The notes under the pieces are model-generated. The model made no database searches and was not told the DNA's origin. It saw only the letters and a list, made by a program, of their open reading frames with translations. From Shewanella mangrovisoli (GTDB lineage Bacteria > Pseudomonadota > Gammaproteobacteria > Enterobacterales > Shewanellaceae), in the NCBI RefSeq assembly GCF_019457635.1, contig NZ_CP080412.1, positions 1,798,001-1,862,000 of the forward strand: DNA of 64,000 bases, read 5' to 3'. The stretch's first letter is position 1. Each line of letters starts with the position of its first letter. The translations under genes were made by a program, and so were the position numbers. Positions 19,469 to 29,446 of the stretch are shown piece after piece.

Positions 19469-21037
19469 ATGACGACTCCACCCTCGACGACTCAGCCAAC
19501 AGAAGCAGCTCAGACTGCTATGGCACCATCCGCTTCACATACTCCCTCAGCCTTTCAAATGCCCGATACCTTAGTGATCATCTTTTTTGTGGCATTACTT
19601 GCGGGATTAATGACGTACTTTATCCCCATCGGCTCGTTTCAAACCCAGGAGGTGCATTATCTGGCCGATGGCGTCGATAAAGCGCGGACTGTCGTCGACC
19701 CTAATTCTTTTGCCTATCAATTGGATGATGCGGGCGAGCCTAAGTTACAACCCGTGGCACTTTTTAAAGGCGAGGGCGGCGTTGGCTTTTTTAACTTCGC
19801 TTTTGAGGGCTTAACCTCGGGCTCTAAATGGGGCAGCGCGATTGGCGTTATCATGTTTATGTTGGTGATTGGCGGCTCCTTTGGGGTCGTAATGGCCACA
19901 GGCACCATAGATAACGGCATCTTAAAGTTAATCGATAAAACCCGTGGCAATGAAAAGCTATTCATTCCGGTGATATTTACGCTGTTTTCCTTAGGCGGCG
20001 CCGTGTTTGGCATGGGAGAAGAGGCCATTGCCTTCGCGATTATCATCTGCCCACTCATGATCCGTTTAGGGTATGACGGCATCACCACTGTGATGGTGAC
20101 CTATGTGGCAACCCAAATTGGTTTTGCCAGTTCTTGGATGAATCCCTTCAGTGTGGCGATTGCCCAGGGCATTGCAGGGATCCCGGTTCTTTCAGGCAGT
20201 GAGTTTCGCTTCCCCATGTGGCTTGGATTCACATTGCTTGGCATCGTTTTTACTATGCGTTACGCCCATCGTATTCAGCAGCAACCCAGTCTTTCCCATA
20301 GTTATCAGTCCGATGCTTATTTCCGTGAGCACCATGCTAATACAAAGCTTGAGAGCCGTTTTAATCTTGGGGATGTATTGGTGCTGTTGTTGTTAGTGTT
20401 AACTATGGTGTGGGTAATTTGGGGCGTTGTGGCAAAGGCGTGGTTTATCCCCGAGATCGCTAGTCAGTTTTTTACCATGGGGATGGTGGCCGGCGTCATT
20501 GGCTGCGTATTTAAGCTCAATGGCTTAACGCTTAACAAGGTGGCGCAGAGTTTTAAGGACGGCGCCAAAACCATGTTAGAGCCAGCTCTTTTAGTGGGAT
20601 GTGCCTCGGGGATTTTACTGCTTCTTGGTGGTGGTGCTCCGACTGAACCTAGTGTGCTTAATTCGATACTGAACAGCGCAGGCGGGGTGATTGGTCATCT
20701 GCCGGATGCGCTCTCAGCGTGGTTTATGTTGTTGTTTCAATCCGTATTCAACTTTTTTGTGACCTCAGGATCAGGGCAGGCCGCATTGACTATGCCACTG
20801 ATGGCACCACTCTCTGACATTGTTGGCGTGACGCGCCAGGTGGCGGTATTGGCCTTTCAGCTCGGCGATGGCCTGACCAATATCATCGTGCCCACCTCAG
20901 CGTCTTTAATGGCGACCCTTGGCGTATGCCGCGTCGATTGGGGCAACTGGCTGAAATTTGTCTGGCGTTTTATGTTGCTGCTGATGTTGGTCTCAAGTGT
21001 GCTGGTGATTGGCGCGCACTATCTTGGATTTAACTAG
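19469..21037 (+). CDS. yfcC: YfcC-family carrier (DcuC/AbgT-like superfamily)
   Basis: A 522-residue polytopic membrane protein. Hydrophobic segments alternate through the chain. The conserved-looking segments GGAVFGMGEEAIAF and FFVTSGSGQAALTMPLMAPL are typical of the YfcC family of putative amino-acid or dicarboxylate transporters. The first 30 residues are Ser/Thr/Pro-rich and cytoplasmic. In E. coli yfcC follows pta; here it follows focA in the same fermentation block, so a role with organic acids or amino acids is possible. The substrate is unproven. Confidence 0.82.
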   Translation: MTTPPSTTQPTEAAQTAMAPSASHTPSAFQMPDTLVIIFFVALLAGLMTYFIPIGSFQTQEVHYLADGVDKARTVVDPNSFAYQLDDAGEPKLQPVALFKGEGGVGFFNFAFEGLTSGSKWGSAIGVIMFMLVIGGSFGVVMATGTIDNGILKLIDKTRGNEKLFIPVIFTLFSLGGAVFGMGEEAIAFAIIICPLMIRLGYDGITTVMVTYVATQIGFASSWMNPFSVAIAQGIAGIPVLSGSEFRFPMWLGFTLLGIVFTMRYAHRIQQQPSLSHSYQSDAYFREHHANTKLESRFNLGDVLVLLLLVLTMVWVIWGVVAKAWFIPEIASQFFTMGMVAGVIGCVFKLNGLTLNKVAQSFKDGAKTMLEPALLVGCASGILLLLGGGAPTEPSVLNSILNSAGGVIGHLPDALSAWFMLLFQSVFNFFVTSGSGQAALTMPLMAPLSDIVGVTRQVAVLAFQLGDGLTNIIVPTSASLMATLGVCRVDWGNWLKFVWRFMLLLMLVSSVLVIGAHYLGFN

Positions 21038-21127
21038 CTGCGAGGATTTAGCTAGGCGCTAGGGGTAACCTAAAGCAGCGGGTAAAGGCGCTAAGGGTTA
21101 ACTCAGTTAATTGGTTAAACAGGAGAT

Positions 21128-21157
21128 AAAAAACGGCATCCGAGGATGCCGTTTTTG
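21128..21157. terminator. Bidirectional terminator between yfcC and the TonB receptor
   Basis: AAACGGCATCC and GGATGCCGTTT with a 4-nt loop and flanking A/T runs, between convergent genes. Confidence 0.88.
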
Positions 21158-21186
21158 TTGTGGTTTTCTATCTTCCTATAGGGAAA

Positions 21187-23835
21187 TTAGAATTTCACTT
21201 TGTATCCTGCAAACACGACACGACCTAAGATATTATGAGTATCAGTATCGTATCCAGGGTAACCTAAGCTGTAGTTAACCGTTGGCATTGCATCAAACAA
21301 GTTGCGAGCACCTACAGTGACTTTGCCATAGCTGTCGAAGTCATAGTTCAGGGTGAGGTCCCATGTTGTGAACGATGAGAAGTCTTGCTTGTTTGTGCCA
21401 ACTTCTTGTTGCTGTGGAGTTTCACCATCATAAGAGTCAATGTACTTAGCAATCAAAGATGCAGAGAAGTCATCGATGGCGTAGCTAAATGTTGTGTTGA
21501 AACGTAGTGCTGGATAACCCTTAGTACCTAACACATCATAACGTTTAGCAATCGGGCTTGCTTGTTCTGTGTATTCAAGCGCATAGGTTCCTTCAACCGC
21601 AAACTTAAATGCACCAAATTCAGCAAAATCGAAGTTTGATGTGAATGACACGTCAAGACCTGAGGTTTGTACGCCATCCATGTTGATGTTACCAGCGCCA
21701 ATTTCATCGATGGTGCCGTCAGCTTTACGTTTAACGTAGATGTAGTTAGGGTCATAAGCACCTAAACCACCAATTGCTTCTAAATCAACGATAGTTTGTG
21801 CATCGATATAGCTTACTTGGTCAGTGATTTCGATGTTGTAGTAGTCAACAACTAAGTCAATGTTTTCAGTAATATTCCATACTGCACCGAAAGAGTACTG
21901 AGCAGATTTCTCTGGGTCTAGGTCTTTATTACCTGAACTCTTACGTAGGTACTGGTTATCTTCACAGGCTGGATTGTCTTTTTGATCTGCAGGCAGACTT
22001 TGACACAGAGTGGTGTCTGTGATTCTGTCGTAACTAGTCGCAGGTTTGCCTAACAGGTCATCCAGTGATGGAGCTCTGAAACCTTGACCGTAAGATGCAC
22101 GTAACACTAAGTTATCTAAGGCTTCGTAACGGACGTTAACTGAGCTAGAAAGCTGGCCAACATCAGGCAAGCTATATTGGTCGTAACGGCTAGCGAGTTT
22201 CACATTCAAGTGATCTAAAACTGGTAGTTCTAATTCAACGAATGCTGCTTTGTAGCTTCTATCACCAGCAGAATCACCACCGTAAGTTCCTAATACATTA
22301 CCAGCTGCTTGTTGAGCATCACGGGTATCTTTGTATTCGATTTTTTGGTATTCCATACCCACAGCGTAACCTAAGTCACCACCTGGTAAGGAGATAGGAG
22401 CCAGTGCGGCCCATGATAATCCTGTACCAGTAGTGTTAGATGTTGCTTTACGAGTCGCTGTATGCAAGAAAGTATCTAAAGTTTCTTGGGTCGCATTACC
22501 ACCCTCAACAAATGGGTTGTATAGACCTTTATCAACCGCTTCTTGTAACTTATCTTCGAATACGTAAGAGTCAGTTTCAATGTTTACGATTTGATCTGAG
22601 TATTGTACGTACCAGCTCAGAGAGCCTGCATCTAACTCAAGGTTTAGACCTGTGACAATGTCTACAACGTTTGAGTCGAATTCAGTCTTACGATCAGCTA
22701 CGCCCTTCAAGCGATGATAAGCTTGAACTTCTGAAGCATTCGCTGTGCCGAATGTTGGGTTTAATGGGTTATCTGCCGCCATGTATAGGTTAGGAGTCCA
22801 CAGCGCGGTAGAAGACGTGATGGATTTATCACGCATTACGATAGCTTGACCAAACCACTCTAATTCATCAGTAATACGGTAAGTCATATTAGAGAATACA
22901 GAGTCTTTTGTTTGATCTGGCAAATAGTCAGTACCATCAAACTGGTTGAAACCACAAGCTGAACCGTCTTTGGTGGTTACAATGCGATCGGCTGGACAAT
23001 CTTTACCTGGAACCTGTAAGCCAGTGTAGACTGGGGTGCCGAAGGTACCATCTGCGCCTTTCACTGGACGAGATTCAACTGGACGATATGTGCCTTCTGG
23101 CGCATATAAGCCACTACGGCCGTATTTCTTGTCCCAGTTCGCGGTTAAATGAGGACGTTGACCGCCTTGCAGTGGATCAAATTGTTTATGCTCGATGATC
23201 ACTAAGCTGCTGCTTTTATCACTGGTATTACCGAAAGTGACAGAAGCTGACTTTTCGTCTCTTCCACCTTGAGTCGGGCTACCAAATTTGGCATCGAATG
23301 CTAAACCGTCAAAAGTCTTCTTAAGGATGATGTTGATTACACCACCGATAGCATCTGAACCATAAATTGCTGATGCACCGTCACGTAAAATTTCAATACG
23401 CTCGATTGCATCCATTGGAATTAAATTGAGGTTAGTAGCATCACCACCAAAGGTTGCAGATGGCGCAATACGGCGACCGTTGATTAAGGTTAACGTACGG
23501 TTCGAACCTAAACCACGCATACCTGAACTGGCATGGTTACTGGCAGAGCTACCAGCATCACTAATAAAACTACCAGCAGTGTTAAATGGCATTTGTGCTA
23601 AAACAGCAGAAACATCACTTAAACCTGTTTTGGCAATATCTTCAGCCGATAAAACAGTAACAGGTAACGCTGATTCCATATCAGTTCTTTGAATGCGGGA
23701 ACCTGTTACTTCAATACGTTCTACCTTAGCGTTATCCTCTGCAGCATAAACAACAGTACTAGATAAAGCTGCTGTTGTGGCACCACCAATTAACGCAAAG
23801 CGAACCGCTTTGGCTAATGTCGAATTAGCGCGCAT
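21187..23835 (-). CDS. TonB-dependent outer-membrane receptor
   Basis: Outer-membrane active transporter energised by TonB. The ATG at 23835, with AAGGGAG upstream, gives 882 residues. A signal peptide ends near VVYAAEDNAK. The TonB-box-like stretch is RIEVTGSRI, and the plug domain follows (about 45-170) with LPVTVLSAEDI and DGASAIYGSDAIGGVINII. The rest is a beta-barrel ending in FAGYKVKF with the usual C-terminal aromatic. The N-terminal phrase resembles large Shewanella receptors for sugars or peptides rather than classical siderophore receptors. The ligand is unknown. No Fur box was seen upstream. Confidence 0.9.
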   Translation of the reverse strand: MRANSTLAKAVRFALIGGATTAALSSTVVYAAEDNAKVERIEVTGSRIQRTDMESALPVTVLSAEDIAKTGLSDVSAVLAQMPFNTAGSFISDAGSSASNHASSGMRGLGSNRTLTLINGRRIAPSATFGGDATNLNLIPMDAIERIEILRDGASAIYGSDAIGGVINIILKKTFDGLAFDAKFGSPTQGGRDEKSASVTFGNTSDKSSSLVIIEHKQFDPLQGGQRPHLTANWDKKYGRSGLYAPEGTYRPVESRPVKGADGTFGTPVYTGLQVPGKDCPADRIVTTKDGSACGFNQFDGTDYLPDQTKDSVFSNMTYRITDELEWFGQAIVMRDKSITSSTALWTPNLYMAADNPLNPTFGTANASEVQAYHRLKGVADRKTEFDSNVVDIVTGLNLELDAGSLSWYVQYSDQIVNIETDSYVFEDKLQEAVDKGLYNPFVEGGNATQETLDTFLHTATRKATSNTTGTGLSWAALAPISLPGGDLGYAVGMEYQKIEYKDTRDAQQAAGNVLGTYGGDSAGDRSYKAAFVELELPVLDHLNVKLASRYDQYSLPDVGQLSSSVNVRYEALDNLVLRASYGQGFRAPSLDDLLGKPATSYDRITDTTLCQSLPADQKDNPACEDNQYLRKSSGNKDLDPEKSAQYSFGAVWNITENIDLVVDYYNIEITDQVSYIDAQTIVDLEAIGGLGAYDPNYIYVKRKADGTIDEIGAGNINMDGVQTSGLDVSFTSNFDFAEFGAFKFAVEGTYALEYTEQASPIAKRYDVLGTKGYPALRFNTTFSYAIDDFSASLIAKYIDSYDGETPQQQEVGTNKQDFSSFTTWDLTLNYDFDSYGKVTVGARNLFDAMPTVNYSLGYPGYDTDTHNILGRVVFAGYKVKF

Positions 23836-24500
23836 ATCATTCTCCCTTAACACTTGTTATTTGTTTAATTGTTATTTTAATTAAATACGGAACGTTGTAA
23901 GAAATAGAGCCCTATTTAATTAGGCTCAAGATATAACCACAAGAAAATAACAAGTGCAACAGTGTAAATTTGCGTAAGTTGCAATGCCTAACCATAAATT
24001 GTTAATTAAATGTTTTTTGTTGGTTTTGTTTATGAGTGTGTTAGCGGTTTTTAGATGTTTAAAACCAATTATGGCAATAAAACCAGCAGTAAGTTTGAAT
24101 GTATATTGATTAATTGTTCTAAACTTGTAAAAGTTGAAAGTTTTTGTAAGAATAAAATAATCATACTTTTTTTGTATATTTAGATTTTTATTTAAGCTCA
24201 GCGTTTATACGGTTTTGAATACTGTATTTTTATTGGCGCCGTATTAAAAATAGCTTAAATCAGTAGATGCTGTACGGTTATTAACTAGTTTTTGAATATC
24301 TTTTATTCAATGAGTTTTAAGTATTCAGTGTTTTCAATTTAAGCTAACTATTTTATGGGGATTTTTTAGCAAAATGCATTTAACTAGACAAAAGAAGTGA
24401 ATTTAAATTCACTTCTTTTGTCATACAAATATTTTGTGAAATGAGATTTGAATGTTTTATAGACACCCGATACTAAGCGTTTTTAATACTTATGAGTAGG
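23836..24500. other. AT-rich region upstream of the TonB receptor
   Basis: A 665-bp gap with markedly low GC. Visible structure: the dyad TTGAATA-TCTTT-TATTCAA (24292-24310, spacer counted as 5) and the 36-bp perfect palindrome at 24387-24422. No gene was recognised. The receptor promoter must lie in the low-coordinate half. Confidence 0.5.
24387..24422. terminator. Perfect 36-bp palindrome, probable terminator
   Basis: Each 18-base arm (GACAAAAGAAGTGAATTT and its complement) is exact with no spacer. As RNA it would fold to a long stem with a tiny loop and a U-rich 3' arm. It lies 79 bp past the stop of the TDT carrier gene. Confidence 0.6.
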
Positions 24501-25490
24501 TTAAACTGTAGTGGCGTTATCTGTTATGTGAGTAGGATTAGGTAGATAATGAGTTAAATACCTGAGTGCGACATAACAAACGACTATGGTTGCAACACCG
24601 AGTTCGAAGTCCGCAAGTAACCTTACCCACTGAGTGAGGTCGCTCATTTGACTAAATTGCGCGAGCCAGTGGGCGGTTTTAAACAGTGCCGTCGCGCCGA
24701 TCACCATGGGAAAGGTGAACGCAGCATAGCCTGGGCTAAAGGGCAATTTGAGCAGATGGAAAAAAGCGAGATAAATCACTGCTGTCATCAATACTGCAAT
24801 ACTGGCCAATACGGCGACCAAGGCAATCGAAGGTTGATCGCACACAGTTAAGTAGCCCGCTAAGGATAAACTGGCTGGCGCGGCGAGGATGGCAATGGTG
24901 GGTTTAGCCGCATCGGGCACGGCCTGACAGAAGATTAATCGATAGAGCATCAATGGCAGCATGACTAAATATGCGAGCATGCCGAAGGCTAGGATCAAGT
25001 TCACTAACCAAGGCGCACCATTACTGGGGAAGGTTACTGCCGCCACTATGATGCCAATAGGTGGCACAAACCAGCTCGGCACCATGTGTTCGAGCTTGAA
25101 GTCGATAGCGCGGTAATAGATAAAGGCGCCTAAAAAGATGACATGGATAACAATGGCCGCTAGCCACAGGGTTAAGCCTGCATGGGGAAAATAGTGGCCG
25201 AGTAGGTTCGAGACCACCATTAACGCCATGGCGAATGTTGGGATCACGCTACCAACAACTGGATGGCTGAGTTCGTTCTTCAGCACTGAGGGATGCAGAA
25301 CAAATTTTGCAGCCAGCAGCATGAGTAAGACTGAGGCTATGGCCGCACCTGTCAGTTGGCTCCAACCATTGAGTGAGGGCATTACACTCTCCCAGGTCCA
25401 ACCTAAGCTTGCAATCGCGAGGGCGAGTCCGCCCATGGGGCTAGGTAATTTTGCTGCCTGTGCTGTCCAGCGTTTACGTTTTGAAGTCAT
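24501..25490 (-). CDS. TDT-family carrier (TehA-like)
   Basis: A 329-residue membrane protein with about ten hydrophobic helices. The N-terminal KLPSPMGGLALAIASLG and the central HMVPSWFVPPIGIIVAA are typical of the tellurite-resistance/dicarboxylate transporter (SLAC1-like anion channel) family. AGAGGT precedes the ATG. Members conduct anions or export malate or sulfite; none can be chosen here. Probably monocistronic, ending in the palindrome at 24387-24422. Confidence 0.82.
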   Translation of the reverse strand: MTSKRKRWTAQAAKLPSPMGGLALAIASLGWTWESVMPSLNGWSQLTGAAIASVLLMLLAAKFVLHPSVLKNELSHPVVGSVIPTFAMALMVVSNLLGHYFPHAGLTLWLAAIVIHVIFLGAFIYYRAIDFKLEHMVPSWFVPPIGIIVAAVTFPSNGAPWLVNLILAFGMLAYLVMLPLMLYRLIFCQAVPDAAKPTIAILAAPASLSLAGYLTVCDQPSIALVAVLASIAVLMTAVIYLAFFHLLKLPFSPGYAAFTFPMVIGATALFKTAHWLAQFSQMSDLTQWVRLLADFELGVATIVVCYVALRYLTHYLPNPTHITDNATTV

Positions 25491-25612
25491 GTTTGTTACC
25501 TCTCAACACTGACATTAATTCGATGTGTCTATCTGTTAATGTCAGTGTATGGCTGAGAGCGTGATAAATAAAATTGATTAATTTTATTCTTAGGTTCAAA
25601 TTTTATTAATCT

Positions 25613-26686
25613 TTAGGGTTTGCGTTTACAGCGCAGTAAAGTATGCCCAAGACCAAGGTTGTCAGTGTCTTCATCGACGTATAAGCCCGCTTGATGTAGT
25701 AACTTTATCAAGTCCTTAGAGTGGTACATTCGGCTATTACCATTGGCCATCGCAGTAAAATACAAGCTTGTCGCATTGACGCAATAGGCTGAGGCGGCAG
25801 AGGGTTGTCTGTCCCAGAAGGTTTCGACAATGAACAACTGACTGTTTGGCGTCATCGCCTGAGCGGTGCGTTGCAAGATGCTGAGGATTTGTTCCTGAGA
25901 GAAGCAGTCTAGGAACTGGCTCATCCAATAGGTATCGGCGCCTTCGACAAAGGGGCGTGATTCATCGAGCAAATCGGTGGCAAAGGTGTGGATCCGCTCG
26001 GCAAAGCCATGCTTGGCGGCATTGTCTTTAGCTACGGCTAATTGGCCGGGGAAGTCCATCAGGGTGACTTCAACCTCTGGATTAAACTCGCAGCAGCTTA
26101 GCGCCCATTTACCCGTATTTCCGCCTATATCGACTAAGTGTTTGGGAGAATGGGCAAATACTAAGGGTAAAATCTGTGGAAAAGCATGATCAGAATAATA
26201 GTGATCGAAGGCAAACCAGCTGGCCTTAGCCTGAGCAGGTAAATCCTTAAGGGCGGGGTAAATTGTCTGCCAATCACCAAATACCGCTAAGCCAGAGGGT
26301 TTACCCGCGACTAGCGCCTTATCGAGTTGAAACAGTCCCTGATAACACACGTCTTGCACAAAATTGAGGTTAATGGCCGCCATATCATCGTGCAGTAAAA
26401 AATAGCCTGTTTTATCGAGCACATAGGCATCACCATTGAGCCATACCAGCCCCATGCTCAGTCCCATATCGAGTAACACGCCAAGGGCATACTCGTTTAA
26501 CACGCTGGTTTGCGCGAGTTGGGCAATGCTCAGCCCTTGTTCGCCAGCTTGGTCAATGGTGGCTAATACTTCAAATTTCAGCAGGCAATGGGCAACCTGA
26601 AAACTAATGGGGCCAAAGGCGATTTTTTGCGCCTCAAATTTGGCATCGAAGGCGCTTAAGGCTTTCGGGGTGTGGTAGAAGGACAT
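25613..26686 (-). CDS. SAM-dependent O-methyltransferase-like protein
   Basis: A 357-residue protein with the layout of plant/bacterial type-2 O-methyltransferases. The N-terminal winged-helix dimerisation domain (about 1-110) is followed by a Rossmann domain with LVDIGGNTGKWALSCCEFNP as the SAM-binding loop and TLMDFPGQLAVAKDN as the acidic motif. No natural-product cluster surrounds it, so the acceptor is unknown. It lies 122 bp upstream of the TDT gene on the same strand and could share a transcript with it. Confidence 0.78.
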   Translation of the reverse strand: MSFYHTPKALSAFDAKFEAQKIAFGPISFQVAHCLLKFEVLATIDQAGEQGLSIAQLAQTSVLNEYALGVLLDMGLSMGLVWLNGDAYVLDKTGYFLLHDDMAAINLNFVQDVCYQGLFQLDKALVAGKPSGLAVFGDWQTIYPALKDLPAQAKASWFAFDHYYSDHAFPQILPLVFAHSPKHLVDIGGNTGKWALSCCEFNPEVEVTLMDFPGQLAVAKDNAAKHGFAERIHTFATDLLDESRPFVEGADTYWMSQFLDCFSQEQILSILQRTAQAMTPNSQLFIVETFWDRQPSAASAYCVNATSLYFTAMANGNSRMYHSKDLIKLLHQAGLYVDEDTDNLGLGHTLLRCKRKP

Positions 26687-26848
26687 AAATTGGCTGAGTT
26701 TACAAAGGAATACAATCTTTATAGCGAAGTTAACGGCAAAAGTCAGAGCGGCGGTGGAAAACTATGAACTAGCTCCAACTTAGTGAATAAATGCGGATCT
26801 TGGAGAGGAAAGCGGTGTTAATCGTGTTTACCCATAAATTTCGGCCAT

Positions 26849-26879
26849 AAAAATACCCAGACAATGCTGGGTATTTTTA
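26849..26879 (-). terminator. Terminator after cysK
   Basis: AAAATACCCAG and CTGGGTATTTT arms with a 6-nt loop and T-run, 20 bp past the cysK stop. Confidence 0.85.
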
Positions 26880-26897
26880 GCCGGACGAATCGACTTA

Positions 26898-27866
26898 TTA
26901 CTGAATGTTCTCTTCGTCGCCAAACTGGCCTTGGAAGAGTACAGAAGATAAGTAACGCTCGGCAGCCGAAGGCAGGATAACCACAATGTTTTTATCCGCA
27001 AACTCAGGCAGAGCCGCGATGCGGTTCGCCGCAACCACTGCAGCACCAGAAGAAATACCGACTAAAATGCCTTCTTCTTGCATTAAGCGGCGCGCCATGT
27101 CAATGGCTTCATCGTTGGTGACGGTTTCAACGCGATCGATTAACTCAAGATCTAAGTTGCCAGGGATAAAACCTGCGCCAATACCTTGAATTTTGTGCGG
27201 GCCTGGTTGCACTGGTAATCCCGCTAAGGTTTGGGTAATAACCGGTGAATCAGCGGGTTCTACCGCAACAGAAGTAATGGCTTTGCCAGCGACTTTCTTC
27301 AAGTAACGGCTCACGCCTGTGATGGTACCGCCAGTACCTACGCCAGCAACAAACACATCCACAGCACCATCGGTATCGTTCCAAATCTCTGGACCTGTGG
27401 TTTTTTCATGGATTTCAGGGTTTGCAGGGTTATTAAACTGCTGCAGCATAATGTATTTTTCAGGCGCCGATTGACGGATTTCTTCCGCTTTATCGATAGC
27501 ACCTTTCATGCCTTTTGCGCCTTCGGTCAGCACTAGGTTCGCACCTAAGGCTTTAAGCAGTTTACGACGCTCTAAGCTCATCGTGTTTGGCATAGTTAAC
27601 GTCAGCTTGTAACCACGGGCGGCCGCCACATAGGCTAAGGCAATCCCGGTATTACCTGAAGTTGGCTCAATCAGTTCGTGATCTTTGGTGAGCAGGCCTT
27701 TTTTCTCGGCATCCCAAATCATATTGGCACCGATACGGCATTTGACACTGAAACTTGGATTACGTGCTTCGACCTTTGCCAGCACTTTACCTTGGCTTAC
27801 GCGGTTTAAACGCACTAACGGGGTATTGCCAATAGTATATGAATTGTCTTCGAAAATTTTGCTCAT
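26898..27866 (-). CDS. cysK: Cysteine synthase A
   Basis: PLP enzyme making L-cysteine from O-acetylserine and sulfide. The 322 residues include the PLP lysine K42 in [14 protein letters not shown], the substrate loop TSGNTGIAL, and the phosphate loop [16 protein letters not shown] precedes the ATG. It stands alone on the minus strand. The sulfate-uptake gene cysZ is about 6 kb away, whereas the two are adjacent in E. coli. Confidence 0.97.
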   Translation of the reverse strand: MSKIFEDNSYTIGNTPLVRLNRVSQGKVLAKVEARNPSFSVKCRIGANMIWDAEKKGLLTKDHELIEPTSGNTGIALAYVAAARGYKLTLTMPNTMSLERRKLLKALGANLVLTEGAKGMKGAIDKAEEIRQSAPEKYIMLQQFNNPANPEIHEKTTGPEIWNDTDGAVDVFVAGVGTGGTITGVSRYLKKVAGKAITSVAVEPADSPVITQTLAGLPVQPGPHKIQGIGAGFIPGNLDLELIDRVETVTNDEAIDMARRLMQEEGILVGISSGAAVVAANRIAALPEFADKNIVVILPSAAERYLSSVLFQGQFGDEENIQ

Positions 27867-28111
27867 GGATTGCTTGCTCCTATGTTTGCACTATTGAATC
27901 ATAATCGCCTGTGGCGCATTTAGAAGTGATTGTTTGTTCTTCTTTATTCGATTTGGTTATTAAAGATAATCCTGTTATTCGCAAAGCCCAATTGGCAGTG
28001 GGTTTAACTGTGTTAACCTCTTGCTAACATCAATAAAAAATAACCTGTAAATAAGAATAACCACTTGATGTTTCACTTATAAAACGTCTATCGAAATCGG
28101 ATTGCCACACT

Positions 28112-29446
28112 ATGAAGCAACAACAAACTGACTTGGGCAAAGATCCAAGAACTATGGTCACCCCTAAGGCATTCACTATTGCCGAATCGGTACTTTATAC
28201 CCCGTTAGCCACGCCATTTAAGCGGGCACTGGCGATGTTAATCGACGGTTTATTTATCACTATTTTAGCCGAACAAATGGATTGGCTGTTTGTTCTGCTG
28301 GTGGTGGGGATTATTTATATCGAGAAACGCAGTCGACAGTTTGGTCGCTTACTCAAATGGGGCCTGTATGCGGCCATGCTGGGGTTGATGCTCTTTAGCT
28401 CGGCGGGGAATTTGTGGAATTTCCATCAATCGAGTAAAACTTCCCGCGAAAAGGTCTCCGCGCCCCAGGATATCAATGCTGTTGTTAAGGCGATTCCAGA
28501 TCTTGTCTCCCTCGGACTCTGTGAAAATACCGATTGTGCCCGTGAACAGATCCATTCTTTGCAACAGACGCTCGACACTCAGACACTCGAGAATGTGCCC
28601 ATGGAGGGAATGTCGGCAGCTGAGCGCCGCGATATGGTACTAGATACTTTAGAAAGCTCGGATTTATCCGAGGCCGATAAAACGCAGTTACGCGATGAAA
28701 TTATGGCTGGCAGCCTCTGGCCTGAGGTGAAAGGGCTTGAAGTCACCCTAGACTCCACCAAGGGATTAGCTAAAAATTCAACAAAGGATTCAAGCACATT
28801 ATCACCGTCGTCAAAGCCCAATCAGTCGTCTGATGGCAAGCTTGATGCCGTTCTCGTATCTGAACCGCAAACCGATGGATTAGCCAACGCTCAAATCGAT
28901 AATCGAGCGGCAATTGAAAATGCTCCCTTAGGTCCTGACACCAACCTCAATCCTTTGCATCAAACCGAAAGCCCTAACAGTGAAGTCGATGATGAAGAAG
29001 AGAGTGACACCCGCAGTGTGCTGGCGTGGATCAAAGGCTTTATGAGCGATATGGGCTTAGGTTTTGGCTGGGCAGCATTTTACTTCACTGTGTTTACCGC
29101 CAAATTTGATGGTCAGACCTTAGGTAAGAAACTCTTAGGCATCCGCGTTATCCAACTCGATGGCGCTAAAATCAGCCTTTGGGGAGCATTTGGCCGTTAT
29201 GGCGGTTATGCGGCGGGCTTCACGACGGGCTTACTGGGCTTTATGCAGATATTTTGGGATGCCAATCGGCAGGGGATCCAAGATAAAATATCTTCCACAG
29301 TCGTGATAGACTTAGCGCAAATGCATAAAAAGCAACAATTAGAGCAGCAACAGGCACAGGCTGAACACGCATTGGCCGCCGTGCCAACACAGAATAATGC
29401 GACGTCTGCTCACCTTACAACAAGCACCCGTTCGGAGCACCTATGA
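28112..29446 (+). CDS. RDD-family membrane protein with a large central insert
   Basis: A 444-residue membrane protein. The N-terminal part has the R..D signature of RDD proteins (PFKRALAMLIDG) and two or three helices to about residue 110. Residues about 110-300 are hydrophilic, rich in Ser, Asp, Glu and Asn, and end in an acidic DDEEESD. The C-terminal RDD half follows (FDGQTLGKKLLGIRV, FWDANRQGIQDKISSTVV). A Gln-rich tail closes it. RDD proteins are poorly defined membrane proteins, some linked to ion exchange. The stop overlaps the next start by 4 nt (ATGA), implying translational coupling. Confidence 0.8.
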   Translation: MKQQQTDLGKDPRTMVTPKAFTIAESVLYTPLATPFKRALAMLIDGLFITILAEQMDWLFVLLVVGIIYIEKRSRQFGRLLKWGLYAAMLGLMLFSSAGNLWNFHQSSKTSREKVSAPQDINAVVKAIPDLVSLGLCENTDCAREQIHSLQQTLDTQTLENVPMEGMSAAERRDMVLDTLESSDLSEADKTQLRDEIMAGSLWPEVKGLEVTLDSTKGLAKNSTKDSSTLSPSSKPNQSSDGKLDAVLVSEPQTDGLANAQIDNRAAIENAPLGPDTNLNPLHQTESPNSEVDDEEESDTRSVLAWIKGFMSDMGLGFGWAAFYFTVFTAKFDGQTLGKKLLGIRVIQLDGAKISLWGAFGRYGGYAAGFTTGLLGFMQIFWDANRQGIQDKISSTVVIDLAQMHKKQQLEQQQAQAEHALAAVPTQNNATSAHLTTSTRSEHL

